Shown here piece after piece: positions 46,704 through 57,200 of a stretch of DNA of 64,000 nucleotides. Source of the stretch: Pilaira anomala (Eukaryota; Mucoromycota; Mucoromycetes; Mucorales; Mucoraceae); the NCBI GenBank assembly GCA_025716855.1, contig JAIXMQ010000026.1, positions 124,001-188,000 on the forward strand. The letters are read 5' to 3'. How positions within the stretch are numbered: the stretch's first letter is position 1; each line of letters opens with the position of its first letter. The translations under genes and the position numbers were made by a program. The notes under the pieces were generated by a model. It did no database searches and had not been told where the DNA came from. It saw only the letters and a program-made list of their open reading frames with translations.

Positions 46704-48824
46704 ATGGGGGGATCCGTTGAACAATATACCTCTGTAAGTATTTTTAACGGGTTTAAATGTATTATTTTGCTCACATTTATTTTTACAGGTGAATACATTA
46801 TCAATAAACACTGATGGTAATGGTAAAAAGGTTATGACTGTAAAGTCTTCAATTACTGGAATAGGATGGAAACCTCAATATCTTTCTATTTTGAAGAAAC
46901 TCGTTCATGACGTTCATATTATTGTCACCCATACGTATTCCTTTACAAGATACATATTCATCCAAGAGCTTAATCTTAATTTAGAAGAGTATGCAGTCCA
47001 AGGTTTCTACAAGGAAGTGTTTTTATCACTTTTAGACAGTAAAACTGTGAATGTTAATAGACTATCGGGCAAAGTAAAGGCTTATAGAGAGATGATAAAC
47101 AAGTATAAAGCATCGTATTGTAGAGATTCATCATTCACGCCAATCAAACTACCCTCTGCTCAACAAATAGCCTCATATGAAGCTACAAAAATACAAACTG
47201 CTTGTACTAATGCAATCACTAAAGATTTTGGAAATAGCTGAGAATGGTTGTCAATAAACTGATTGGACTATAACAACGTATCTCACAATTGACTAGCGAT
47301 TTGAAAAAGCAAGGCTACTCAAAAGAGGAAACTAAAGCCAAAATTAAAAGTAACATTCTGGAACCTGCTACACAACTTAAACTGGCTATTTCATCAAGAG
47401 ATATCAGCCGAATCCCAAAAGAATTCCAAGATCAAAAAGCTATTATCAACTGTATTAAGGACATATTTTCTGCTTATCCTGAAACTTACAAGTTTAAAAA
47501 AGATTCTATTTATTATGATGCTATTGCAAATCCAGGAAAACACTTGCTTGCTTATTTTAAACTAGCAGAGATATGCGAGGCTAACAAGTTCAAATTATTC
47601 CAATGCTTTCCTGTAAGAAAGACTTTTATTCCGTCATATATGACTATTGATACTATGATATTAAACAATCATATATTAAAAAAATTCCCGAAGAAGCAAA
47701 TTGGATAAAGGGTATATCTGGGGAAAAGTCCTAAATTTATCTTCAAAACCTTTCAAAGATCAAGGCCTAGATAGCTCCATGAAGTTCAGAGGAACTATAA
47801 TGACAGATGGCATAGGTATTTCTGTTATAAAACAAAATTTCGACACGTCTAAAGGTGGTACAAGTAATCCCAAGGCCAGTTTAGTGGAAGATGAAGAACT
47901 CAAATATATTGAACAAATCCCCAACGAGGAACTACGATCTACAGATGGAAAATGTGTATTCATTGATCCTGGTCGACGTGATCTAATTTATTGTATGCAC
48001 GAAGATAGCACAGTCAATAATAAAAAAATTTACGGGTACACGAGAAATCAAAAAGCAAAGGAAACAAAACGAACAAAATTTAAAAAGCTGCGGCAACAGT
48101 TGAAACCAAAAGACATTCAAGATTGCGAGGACAAACTCAGCAAGTGCTCGCCACTCACAGTAAAGAAGGGAGCATTTGTTGAATACTTAAAGATTAGAGC
48201 TGAAGTTAATTGTAAGATGCAAGAATACTATTCAAATGAAGATGTAGAGAAGGATAAGAGAAAGAAAGACGTAATCCCCTTTAGAAAGATGAAGCTCAGT
48301 GCCCATATCAATAAAATTCAATCAACCAAACGTTTATCAAAAAACATCAGAAAAAAGCTTGGAAAGGATTGTATCTTAATTTTGGGAAATTGGTCTGCTT
48401 CCCGCACAAGGTTTCACGAACCCATTAAAGGAAACAGATTAAGAAATAGCTTACGAAAAGAAGGGTTTAAAGTTTATCTTTTGGATGAGTTCAAAACTTC
48501 TAGTATCTGTCCTTCTTGTGAAAACAAGCTAGCAACTTTTAAAGAATGTATTAATCCAAGGCCATACCGACGTTCGACTAATCCAAAAGTAGCATGCCAT
48601 GGGCTTTTAAAGTATTTCTTTCATATTTTATATCAATGAAAGGTTTAAATAACTTGTGTTTTAGATGCTTAAATCAAAACTGTTTGGAGAAACAGGCATT
48701 AACTGAAAAGGATCAAGAGAATATAAAGTATCGACTATGGAACAGGGATCTTGCTGCTGTATTAAATTTTAGGAAGATCGTAATTAGCTTAAGGACTACA
48801 TGCCAGAACCTGCGATATTCTTGA
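46704..48824 (+). pseudogene. Fanzor (eukaryotic TnpB-like RNA-guided nuclease), decayed
   Basis: Exons: 46704-46733 (MGGSVEQYTS), 46789 to 48611, then 48665-48824 after an intron bounded by GTATTT..TTTTAG. The N-terminal helical part is VHIIVTHTYSFTRYIF…. Then come GKCVFIDPGRRDLIYC (RuvC-I Asp at 47965-47967), GNWSASRTRF, KVYLLDEFKTSSICPSC (Glu at 48487-48489, the alternative glutamate position of Fanzors, plus first zinc Cys pair), CLNQNC (second Cys pair) and WNRDLAAVLNF (RuvC-III Asp at 48747-48749). This D-E-D plus zinc-ribbon order defines TnpB/Fanzor nucleases. Defects: frameshift near 47236, TAA at 47271-47273 and a frameshift near 47704. The RuvC half (47704 on) is intact. The intron splits the zinc ribbon. 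Confidence 0.88.
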
Positions 48825-49093
48825 GAAGTCAAAAAGACTCAATCAAAAGAAAAAACTATGACCCAATCAAACTGGGGGAAAAAAAACCTCGTCTTCAACA
48901 ATAATTATCCTCCTACGTTATCGCTTTGGAAAACCTTGATACAGGTAAAGCCTTAAAACGTCTATGTAAGAATCACATTACTAACTAACTTTTTCAAACT
49001 TTATTTAATTAATCTTCAAAATTTATTCCATCAGCTTTTAAATTTTTTCCCATTAATTTCCATTTTAATTCCCAAAAATAGTGGGAAACCCTG
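48806..49093. repeat. Right terminal inverted repeat, overlapping the Fanzor 3' end
   Basis: Pairs with 46072-46335. It begins inside the last codons of the Fanzor frame (…QNLRYS, stop TGA 48822-48824) and runs to the element end. In TnpB/Fanzor loci the guide RNA is usually encoded at the 3' end of the ORF up to the element's end, so this interval is the candidate guide-RNA region; that part is inference. Confidence 0.75.
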
Positions 49094-49605
49094 TATGTAC
49101 AACTTAAACGACATAGGGCTGAAACATAAGTTCTTTTTTTAGTGGTGTCGTCGTAAGATGGGATGACACGTCTAATTATATCACTTAACACTTTGTTCTT
49201 GGAATTGGGGGGGGGGACTATAAAACACGGTGCTTCTGTTTAAATCATTGACTCTTTCTTGGCTTGGAATATAGAAGTTTAACCTGAGGTTTGTAAAAAA
49301 AGACATGTTCTGGAACTGATGTTAGACTATTAAGACTTAGTGGCCTCTAGGCGTCCAAAAGTGTCTTGTAGATTGTTTTCTACTTTGACAGTAAGTCCAA
49401 TTTTATTTTTGAAGACGAACGTGACAGTAGCTAATATATATTTTCCATACATATACATAGGACGCAATTTTATTTGAACATAATAGCGTACACATCTTTA
49501 TGCACTCGATAATTATTTATTTACATCTTGTATCACATTTTTAAATCCCCTCCTCAAGTGGCGAAGGATGTTTTTACAAGAGTCCCCTTTTCTTCCTACG
49601 TTATT

Positions 49606-51250
49606 ATGTCGATTATTCTACTAGACGATAACCTCTTGAAGCATATATACTCTTATTTAAAGTTATGTGATAAACCGGCTTTCTCTTTGACGAATAGAAA
49701 ATTGCATACGATTTTCTACCACTACCCTTTGTTCGATACTATCTTTAGAATCAATCATCACAATGGTTACATCAAACAACACTTTTTATTTAGAAACATT
49801 GTTAATATAACCGTCACATCAACCATAGTAGACAACAAATACCTAAATATGTTTGGAAATCTACGCTACTTAGATGTGTCCCAAGTAGAGTTCCCTAGCC
49901 TTAAAAAGGTACAAAACCTGGTAAACCACCTTCCCAGGAGTGTAATCAATGTAATCGTAATGGATGATAGTGTAAAAGAGCTTTTCAAACTTGGAGCTAA
50001 TTTTTATCAAAGAACCTTTCATTTGTAAGTTATTTTATAACAAAATGTAAGAGCAGATATTTATATGTCAAAACTTTTGTTGCATTTATAATAGGAAAAT
50101 CAGCAAGAAACGCCCACCAGGAAACGATCTTAACGTCACCGGCAGTTCTAAAAGACTTCGTACACCTTCTCCTGTATGTCATATTGCTGATAAAAAACTT
50201 GAAGAATGCCTTTTACATCGATCGCGATTAAAGTATGCTTGCTTGTGTCCAGAAGATTTTATCCCAGCTGGAATCTTCCAAAAGTTTCCTCAGCTACGTA
50301 ACAATAATTATACAGCTGCCATTGATACTGTCCCAATTTTTGATCAGGGTACAATGAACAAAGTTTCTGTAGCTACAATGGAAGCGGCCAGCCAAAAGTT
50401 AAAAGACATGTTGGTCCATTCAGTGGTTCAAACACAAAGCAATCACTGGATCTTTGTTACGCAAGTCGAAGTTTATTACCATGATAAAGAAATCGATGAC
50501 GTTGCTCAAGTGGATGAAAAGAACGAATACACTGATACTTTGACAGTGAAGATGGAGAAACGTCAAGAAGGAAGAGGATCATGGTATGAGCTTTGCTTTT
50601 GGTGTCAAAGATTCGAAATCGTAGCCACTGGTGGATTGTGTAATCACGAAAACGGTAGTAGAGATAAGTTGGATGCCTTTCTTGGCGTTACAATTCCAAG
50701 CTTCATAGGAAAAGATAGTAATCCCATTTTTTTCTCACCCAATACACCAGTCCAAACAGTTTCGTGTATAAGAATGTTACGAAATTATAAAAAGGAGGCA
50801 AGTTTGAAAAAATTGTGCTTCAAATCATCTTTTTTTTTAGACATGGACTTTACAACACCAGACCAGCTAAATCTCTATGAGGAGAAAGAACCTAATAATG
50901 GCTTTATCTCTGTTTGTTCAAAGTTAATCAACCTAGCCGTGTATTATCATTTGAACGAAGAAGAATACCAAGGTTTGGAAAACTTGTTGATTAAATTCGA
51001 GTATTGGAAGAGTCTTGGATTCGAGGATGCTGTATCGAAAGACGAAATGATGTCAAGACTTGATCATTTTAAAAGAACAATAAAAAGAGGATTATCAATA
51101 TCAAAGAGACTTCTAGTCGAATTGGTCTTAACTAAACAGCTCAATTTAAACGCCAGTATATTAATGACCCTTTACAATGGATTAATATATCCCAGAGTCA
51201 AGTCCATTAACAAAAAACGTGTAAAAAAGATGCAGGAACAATTATTATAA
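49606..51250 (+). CDS. F-box-like protein of unknown target
   Basis: Two exons, 49606-50024 and 50095-51250, give 524 aa. The start MSIILLDDNLLKHIYSYLKL is chosen because it opens the F-box-like motif (L.D..L..I.SYL…D…SL.NRKLH). An in-frame Met 26 codons upstream is less likely. An LRR-like strand follows (NLRYLDVSQVEFPSLKKVQN). Exon 2 starts with a basic segment and then a globular part with no motif I recognise, including CLCPEDF and HWIFVTQVEVYYHD. The C-terminus is helical and Lys-rich. F-box proteins recruit substrates to SCF ubiquitin ligases. The family may be lineage-specific. The spacer 49100-49605 has a G-tract and nothing else seen. Confidence 0.65.
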
Positions 51251-51551
51251 ATTATGTATAATATTACTCTCATCAGACCCCCAAGAAAAAAGAAAGCCTT
51301 TTAAAAGTATCTTTATCACAGATGATATATGGACCTGTAACCGCACACTTATTTCAGGAATAAATATTTGAAGTGTATAAACTCTTCTTTTTCTAATAAC
51401 AGACCGAAACTGTTTCTATTGAGTTGATTTGGACAAAGTAAAAAGGTAGTAGCAAGTAAATGTACTTGTAGTTGCGCTCCTCGATCATTTGACCAGTTAA
51501 TATTTTGTCTGCGGGTACAAAGAGGCTCATTCTCTATTATCAGAGAATGTT

Positions 51552-51598
<47 letters not shown>

Positions 51599-52355
51599 GA
51601 ATAAGGTTCCATTTTATTAGGTCTTCTTATTGATCACACACACAATTTTTTTTGCTATTGATTTGTGCTGACAACCATCTTTTGGTAAGTTTTCAGTGGA
51701 TAGAAATGCTTATTATATACAGAGACAGTAAGATTTTGAGTGTATTTGCATGAATTATGTTTTTGAATTCTTCAACTTTATTTGCTACAAAATGCAATCA
51801 TTTAATTATTTCACTTAAGGCGTATCTTACTATGGTATCTGTTTACACGTGTTTTTTTTATTGTATCTAGTATGTACAGTGCTCTTTGTATCGGAATTAT
51901 TTGAATTTGATGATAAAAAAAAAATTGTTATAATGAATATATTATCTAAAACACTATAATTAGAGAAATGACGAATGAGGATAAGTGTGCTAAAAAAATA
52001 ATAAGAGAGAGAGAGAGAGAGAGAGAAGGGGGGGGGGGTTAAAGTTGAGGCTACTACTATAAGCTATTTTTTTGTGTTGAACAAAAAAGAAAATTTTATC
52101 GTTGGGGGTGCTAAAAAAGAAATTTTAAAGTTTATTTAGTGGGGGAGGGGGGTTTGAGGAGAAAGTCAGTGCGGTTAAGAGAGTGCACATACAATCATGC
52201 GCACCTTTTTGTGATGCCTGTGTTCAAGTAACACTCCTTAAATTCTTTATTACCAAAGAGAAAAAAACGAAACAATTCATCTGGGAGAAAGAAATAAGGA
52301 AATAAAAATGGTGCTCTTGGTAAGAAAATATTTCATTAGATATAAAAAAAAATAT
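51251..52355. other. Spacer with homopolymers and (GA)n
   Basis: No gene. A T-run of about 42 nt (51555-51595), a (GA)n run (52006-52027) followed by G10, and further G-rich tracts near 52140-52152. Confidence 0.6.
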
Positions 52356-52790
52356 AGAAAACCCATATAAAGAAATTAAGTGGGCGGTATTTAAGTTTTC
52401 TCATATTTAAAGTATCATTCACTAGATTTTATAAACATCATTCACTAGCTATGTACATTGCTATAATTGTTACTTTTCTTTATCCTTGAGGACATGCCAT
52501 TTTGCTTAAGCAAAAATAAAGCAGCCATATCAGTTTAACTAACTATACAATTGCATTAAAACTTTTGGTGGTCAATATGCCAAGGTAATACCTATAATGC
52601 TTGATATAGTTAAATCTACCTCTCTCACTTTTAATTTATGGTAAAAAAAAATTTTTAAAGAAAGAGACCTTTTGATACTACCATTCTATTACGACAGTAA
52701 AGCCCTGCGCTACATTATGTGTGTTTACTGACCCTAATTAGTCTTTTTGAGAAAGAAAAACGAGGCCTGATTACGGTGAAGCAACTGATA
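52356..52790. repeat. Dispersed repeat, S module with terminal block
   Basis: Inverse copy of 640-1000 (TTTGCTTAAGCAAAAATAAAG, TTAACTAACTATACAATTGC and TTTTGGTGGTCAATAT shared with the first copy). It is preceded by AACCCATATAAAGAAATTAAG, the outer end of the 44.3-44.9 kb palindrome. This is the longest S copy. Confidence 0.65.
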
Positions 52791-53465
52791 GGTACTTGAG
52801 CAATGTTCGTAAAGCAATGAGGACCCTAATGACATTTAATTGCCAGAGGGTCTTCTTCGCTAATTACCCTTCAGTTGACGATGCATCTCATTGCAAGCCT
52901 TTTTTTTTTTGTCTGCACTGGTGATGCGCACAGCGTTTTTGGTAGAAGCAGGGCGATGAAAAGTCTGATAAGCTTCGTTTCCCCAATGCGACAACTTTGA
53001 AACGTGAATAAAAGCACAGACATGTAACTAAAATGAAAGAAACTAAACTCAGATATAAATATAGGTCCTTCATTGGGAACTTCTGAGTCGGTCAAACGCT
53101 CTAATAAGGTCAAAACGGACCTGAAGCAAGAATTAATATTATTGACACGTATGTGTTTCTTATTTTCATAATATTCAAAAGGTTCTAACTTTCTCGTTTA
53201 TGTTTCACTAGAATCCGTGTGTGACAATATTGGAACGAACATACTATGGAGAAATCTGGCCGACAAAGAGAGTAGCACAGGGTTTAAGGCTCTCTGCTGG
53301 CCAGAAGGTGTTTCTTTCAGTAACCCATCTGAATGGTCACCTCTTCAATGCGCCAGGATGAGGAAGTGTTTAGACGAAGGAGGAATTAAATTTATTGTGT
53401 TTGTAAGAGAATCAAATAACTTTTCCTTTCTTTTAGTGTTCAGATATTTTAAATTTTACGAATAG
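52785..53465 (+). pseudogene. Decayed multicopy-family gene
   Basis: Plus-strand pieces in several frames: TDRYLSNVRKAMRTLMTFNC then VFFANYPSVDD (52788-52890), FWYKQG…SDKLRFPNATTLKR (about 52935-53010), and NIGTNILWRNLADKESSTGF then KALCWPEGVSFSNPSEWSPL (53223-53345). At least two frame changes are needed. The pieces are protein-like and collinear. I think it belongs to a family common in Mucorales genomes and often found beside relics, but its function is unknown to me. Confidence 0.45.
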
Positions 53466-53639
53466 CTGTCAGCAACAATACGTACACTTTTTTTGCGTGA
53501 AATTCAAACTATATACTCTTCATCCTTACTTTTTTTGTTTTTTTGAAAAGCAAGTAGACTGGATCAAGTCATATCTCCCCTTTTTTTTTTTAATTCTGAG
53601 TCTTGGCCTAAAACCAAATAAATCATTAATAAAAATTTC

Positions 53640-54120
53640 TTTCTTACCAACTTAAATTCATTCTATAACAACTATTTTACTATACAATATAATATACAAA
53701 CGATGCAGAATTTGATTGCGTATATTTCTGCATGTTAAAATTTATACAATGTGTAAATATGGAAAATATCTGCCCTAACCAAAACTGTAATTTGAGCTTC
53801 TCTTAATAAACATTAATCTTTATAATTATTTAGACATCGTTAAAAAGCTACGGTTTAAGATCTTTGTAATAATGCCAAGATGTATTTAATTTTCGAAATA
53901 ACCTAAAGGTAGGAAACTGGCTGATTTTTGCCAAAAAATATATGATTTGACTGTGAGATTTTTTCCGCTATAAAAAAAACCTTACTACAGTATTTACCTT
54001 CTTTTTCTTTATAAAAAAAAACTAGTTAAGGTCAGTAAAGACATAGCGTAGCTTATTGGCTTTGCTACCGTAATGCAATAGCAGCTTCAAAAGGACTCAT
54101 TTCGTTTTTTTTTTAAAAAA
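53640..54120. repeat. Composite dispersed repeat, copy 3 (R+S modules)
   Basis: Same module order and orientation as 225-780: CTGCCCTAACCAAAACTG-TA at about 53770, then the CAGTAAAGACATAGCGTAGC block at about 54031, then GACTGGGTGATTAG near 54121. Inserted 150 bp beyond the UTP20 stop. Confidence 0.6.
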
Positions 54121-54272
54121 GACTGGGTGATTAGTGGGAAAACAAAAATATGTAAGTGATGCATAATGTAGCAGAAAATAGTAATTTGTTTCATAAATGT
54201 TCAGTTTTTTATTATTTTAATCTATACATATTGAACACTCTTCTAAATAGTGAATGATTGTGAGGGGGTAAT

Positions 54273-57200
54273 TTAAAGACGAGTACGCTTCTTTTTGGAT
54301 TGTTGGGATCGATGATGTTTATCCAATTTACGTTTAGCAGCAAGTGCAGGATTTGTAATAGCTAAAATAGCATCCTTAGCCTTACGTTCTTCTCTACTCT
54401 TGATTACTTGTTGACGCACTCTTTGGTAAACTGCAAAATAAATGGTAGGTCCGGCCTTCGTTTGAAGTAAACTGAGAATTTCGTTACCAAGTTGTTGGAG
54501 TTCCTCTGTTTAAATTGTGCTGTTAGTATACATGGTTGAATTTCTAAATAATTAAAACTTACCAAAACCAGCTACTTTGTTTTGTTCATCATTCACAGTA
54601 CGATAAATAGGTGCAACTACAGGCATTAAATAAGGTGGTAACTCTTCTGCTGTCATTGTATTACACATGGCGGCAAACCATTTAAAAATAGATGAACGCT
54701 AAAAAAAAAAAGGGGGAGGTATGTCAATCAACTACTGTTTAGATTATCATTTTAAACAACTTACAAGAAGAATAGCACTCTTGATCTTTCTAATAGCAGC
54801 TCCACGAGCATCAAATGAAGCCTTTCTAAATAACCAATTCAAAGACTTTTTATGAGCATCTTGTGTAATTTTAGCCAGTGCAGCTTGAACTTCGGTATTT
54901 CCCTTCTCTTCTTCAGCTACCACTTCATCCTTGGCATCATCAATCTTAATTTCTTCACCAACATCTTGTACATCTTCTTCATTTGGCATGTAATAGAAGC
55001 ATTTACCAATAAAGAACAAGTTCTTTACGATTTGATCTGCCAAATCTTGTGTCACATGAGGACTCTTGAGTTGTTCCAAGAAATCAGAAGCCAATGCACG
55101 TAAGGTATCCGCATTCAAGTAATTACACTTCTTTCCACTTTCCTTAACTGTACGGGTTTCTGCATCAATACCTGCAAAGTAAGCACCATATAATTTAGCA
55201 GCAGATGTACGAACCCAAGCATGGGGATAAAGTAACATGAATTGCAAACCACGCCATATAGATTCAGTTTCACTATCATATGCAAGTTTAGGGAATGTAG
55301 TGGTCACCTTGGCGAATGTCTTGAGTGCATAGTATGTGACTTCCCATTGGATATCTACATCCATACCATCTTCATCAAATTTATCTTCTTCTTCTTGTCC
55401 AAGGGCTTCAGCACGTTCTTTGCTCGCATCCAAAATGACTGCAAGACGCTTAATTAAGCCAGAAGCTTGAGGACGTACTTGAGTTCCAAATGTTTCGATG
55501 GCTAATCCATAGACTTGACAGGCAGCTCTTTGTAAGCTCGTCTTACCGTTCTCACTTAACCATTTGTTTAACAATTTATAGATGGTAGGCATACGATCTG
55601 CACTACGACCTAATAAAGTCTTGATCAAAGCAGCGGCCATTTCACGACATTTTGGTGATTCATCATTAATCAAACGCATGACCAAGGCAAAAAAGATTGC
55701 GTCTGTAAATTCGCTCAAAACTTCATCACCAAACTTGGAAATGATATGATGTAATAATTCCATGATAGATTCACGACCTGTTTCAAACACATATTCCAAA
55801 TTCTTGATGATAAAACTCATTTGAGTCTTGAGACGTCCTTTACCTTGAGGATAATCCATCAAAAACATAAAGTAGACGGATCTTGCTTGTTCTCTGATTT
55901 CACGACTTTGATTTGTCACCATAATGTTTGAGATGGAGTCCATTAATTCGTACATTTCGGGTGCCATAAACTTGCGAGAGATAATTGCACGTACAAGTGC
56001 GAAAATAGTACCTTGACGTTCAATTTCTTCCATATCAGGTCGAACAAAGTTGAGGATATAAGTTAATTGAGCTTCTGTTAAGCTTGACTTTTCATTTTCT
56101 CGAATACAAACTGTAAGTAGTCTTAAACAAGCCTGTACAATTGTTGTTTGTGATCCACCTGAAGACTTGATCAATTCGAAGCATCTTTGAATGGATGCCT
56201 TGACGGTCTTTTCCATATTAGGAAGTTTCATAGCAATGAAATGACACATAATACGTGCGGCAAGTACAATATTAGCGGATTGAGAAGCATATAATACATT
56301 ACCAACTGCATTCATCAATTTACGAACACGATCAACATATTGATTGTTATCCAAGTCAAACTTGTTCTTCTTGAGTGCACTTGATAACAAGCTAAGACCG
56401 AAGAAAACAAATCGATAAGCGTTAGCACGATAGTACTCTACAGGTTCAACCATCACACGTTTCATTTGAACTTCGAAATTAAGTTCCTTTTGTGTCTTGA
56501 CAACCTTGACCTTTTCCTTGGCTTTGAAATCTTCCAAGCTTTCAGAAATTAATCCATAAGCAAAATCAAGTAAAGCCAATGAATCAAATTCAGGGTTTTG
56601 AACAAGACCTAATGCGATACGACGTAATAAATCTTCTACTTTCTTGAGTGTACGGCTACTTTCTGTATGTGACATAATATCCTTTAAGGGGACCAAAAGT
56701 AATCCAACATGAGTAAAATGAACAATCTTGGAGATCAATTCAAATGATGCCGGACTACGACGACTCTTGGCTTCCTTAATTTTACCCGTCATTTCATCTT
56801 TGTCTTTTTCTTGTCCAGTGCTACCAAAGATATCTCCTACAAGAACATCTACAATCGCAGGTAAGCAATAATCGAGATCTCCAACCTTTAAACGAGGCAT
56901 CATGTCCAAGATAAGTGAGTTGACAGTATAACCCAATACATGCATTTCATAACCTTTAGTTAGAGCACCACGAAGTTCCTTTACGATATAACTAAAGTAA
57001 GAGGGACCCAAGAATGCACTGATCTTGATCAAAGTTTCACGCGTAATATCTCTTACATCTTGAGCACGACTACGAATAATATGACAAACAGATGTCAATA
57101 AACCAGGCAAATTAATACGTTTAGACTTCTCAGGAAGATGACACAAGAGTTTAGCAATACCCAAAGCAAGAGGTACACGTACAATCACTGATTTTCTACT

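Larger units (their letters stand above)
46072..49093 (+). mobile_element. Fanzor-bearing DNA element with long terminal inverted repeats
   Basis: The left end CAGAGTTTCCCACTATTTTTG is matched inverted by the right end (…CAAAAATAGTGGGAAACCCTG, ending 49093). The arms run about 46072-46335 and 48806-49093, with imperfect matches over about 270 bp, including ATTTTTGGGAATT, GGCTTTACCTGTA and TCATAGTTTTTTCTTTTG. TATGTA sits on both sides (46066-46071 and 49094-49099), a 6-bp direct repeat that could be the target duplication or a TA duplication extended by chance. Length is 3022 bp. The only gene inside is the Fanzor ORF; no DDE or other transposase is seen, so movement would need a transposase in trans. 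Confidence 0.85.
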
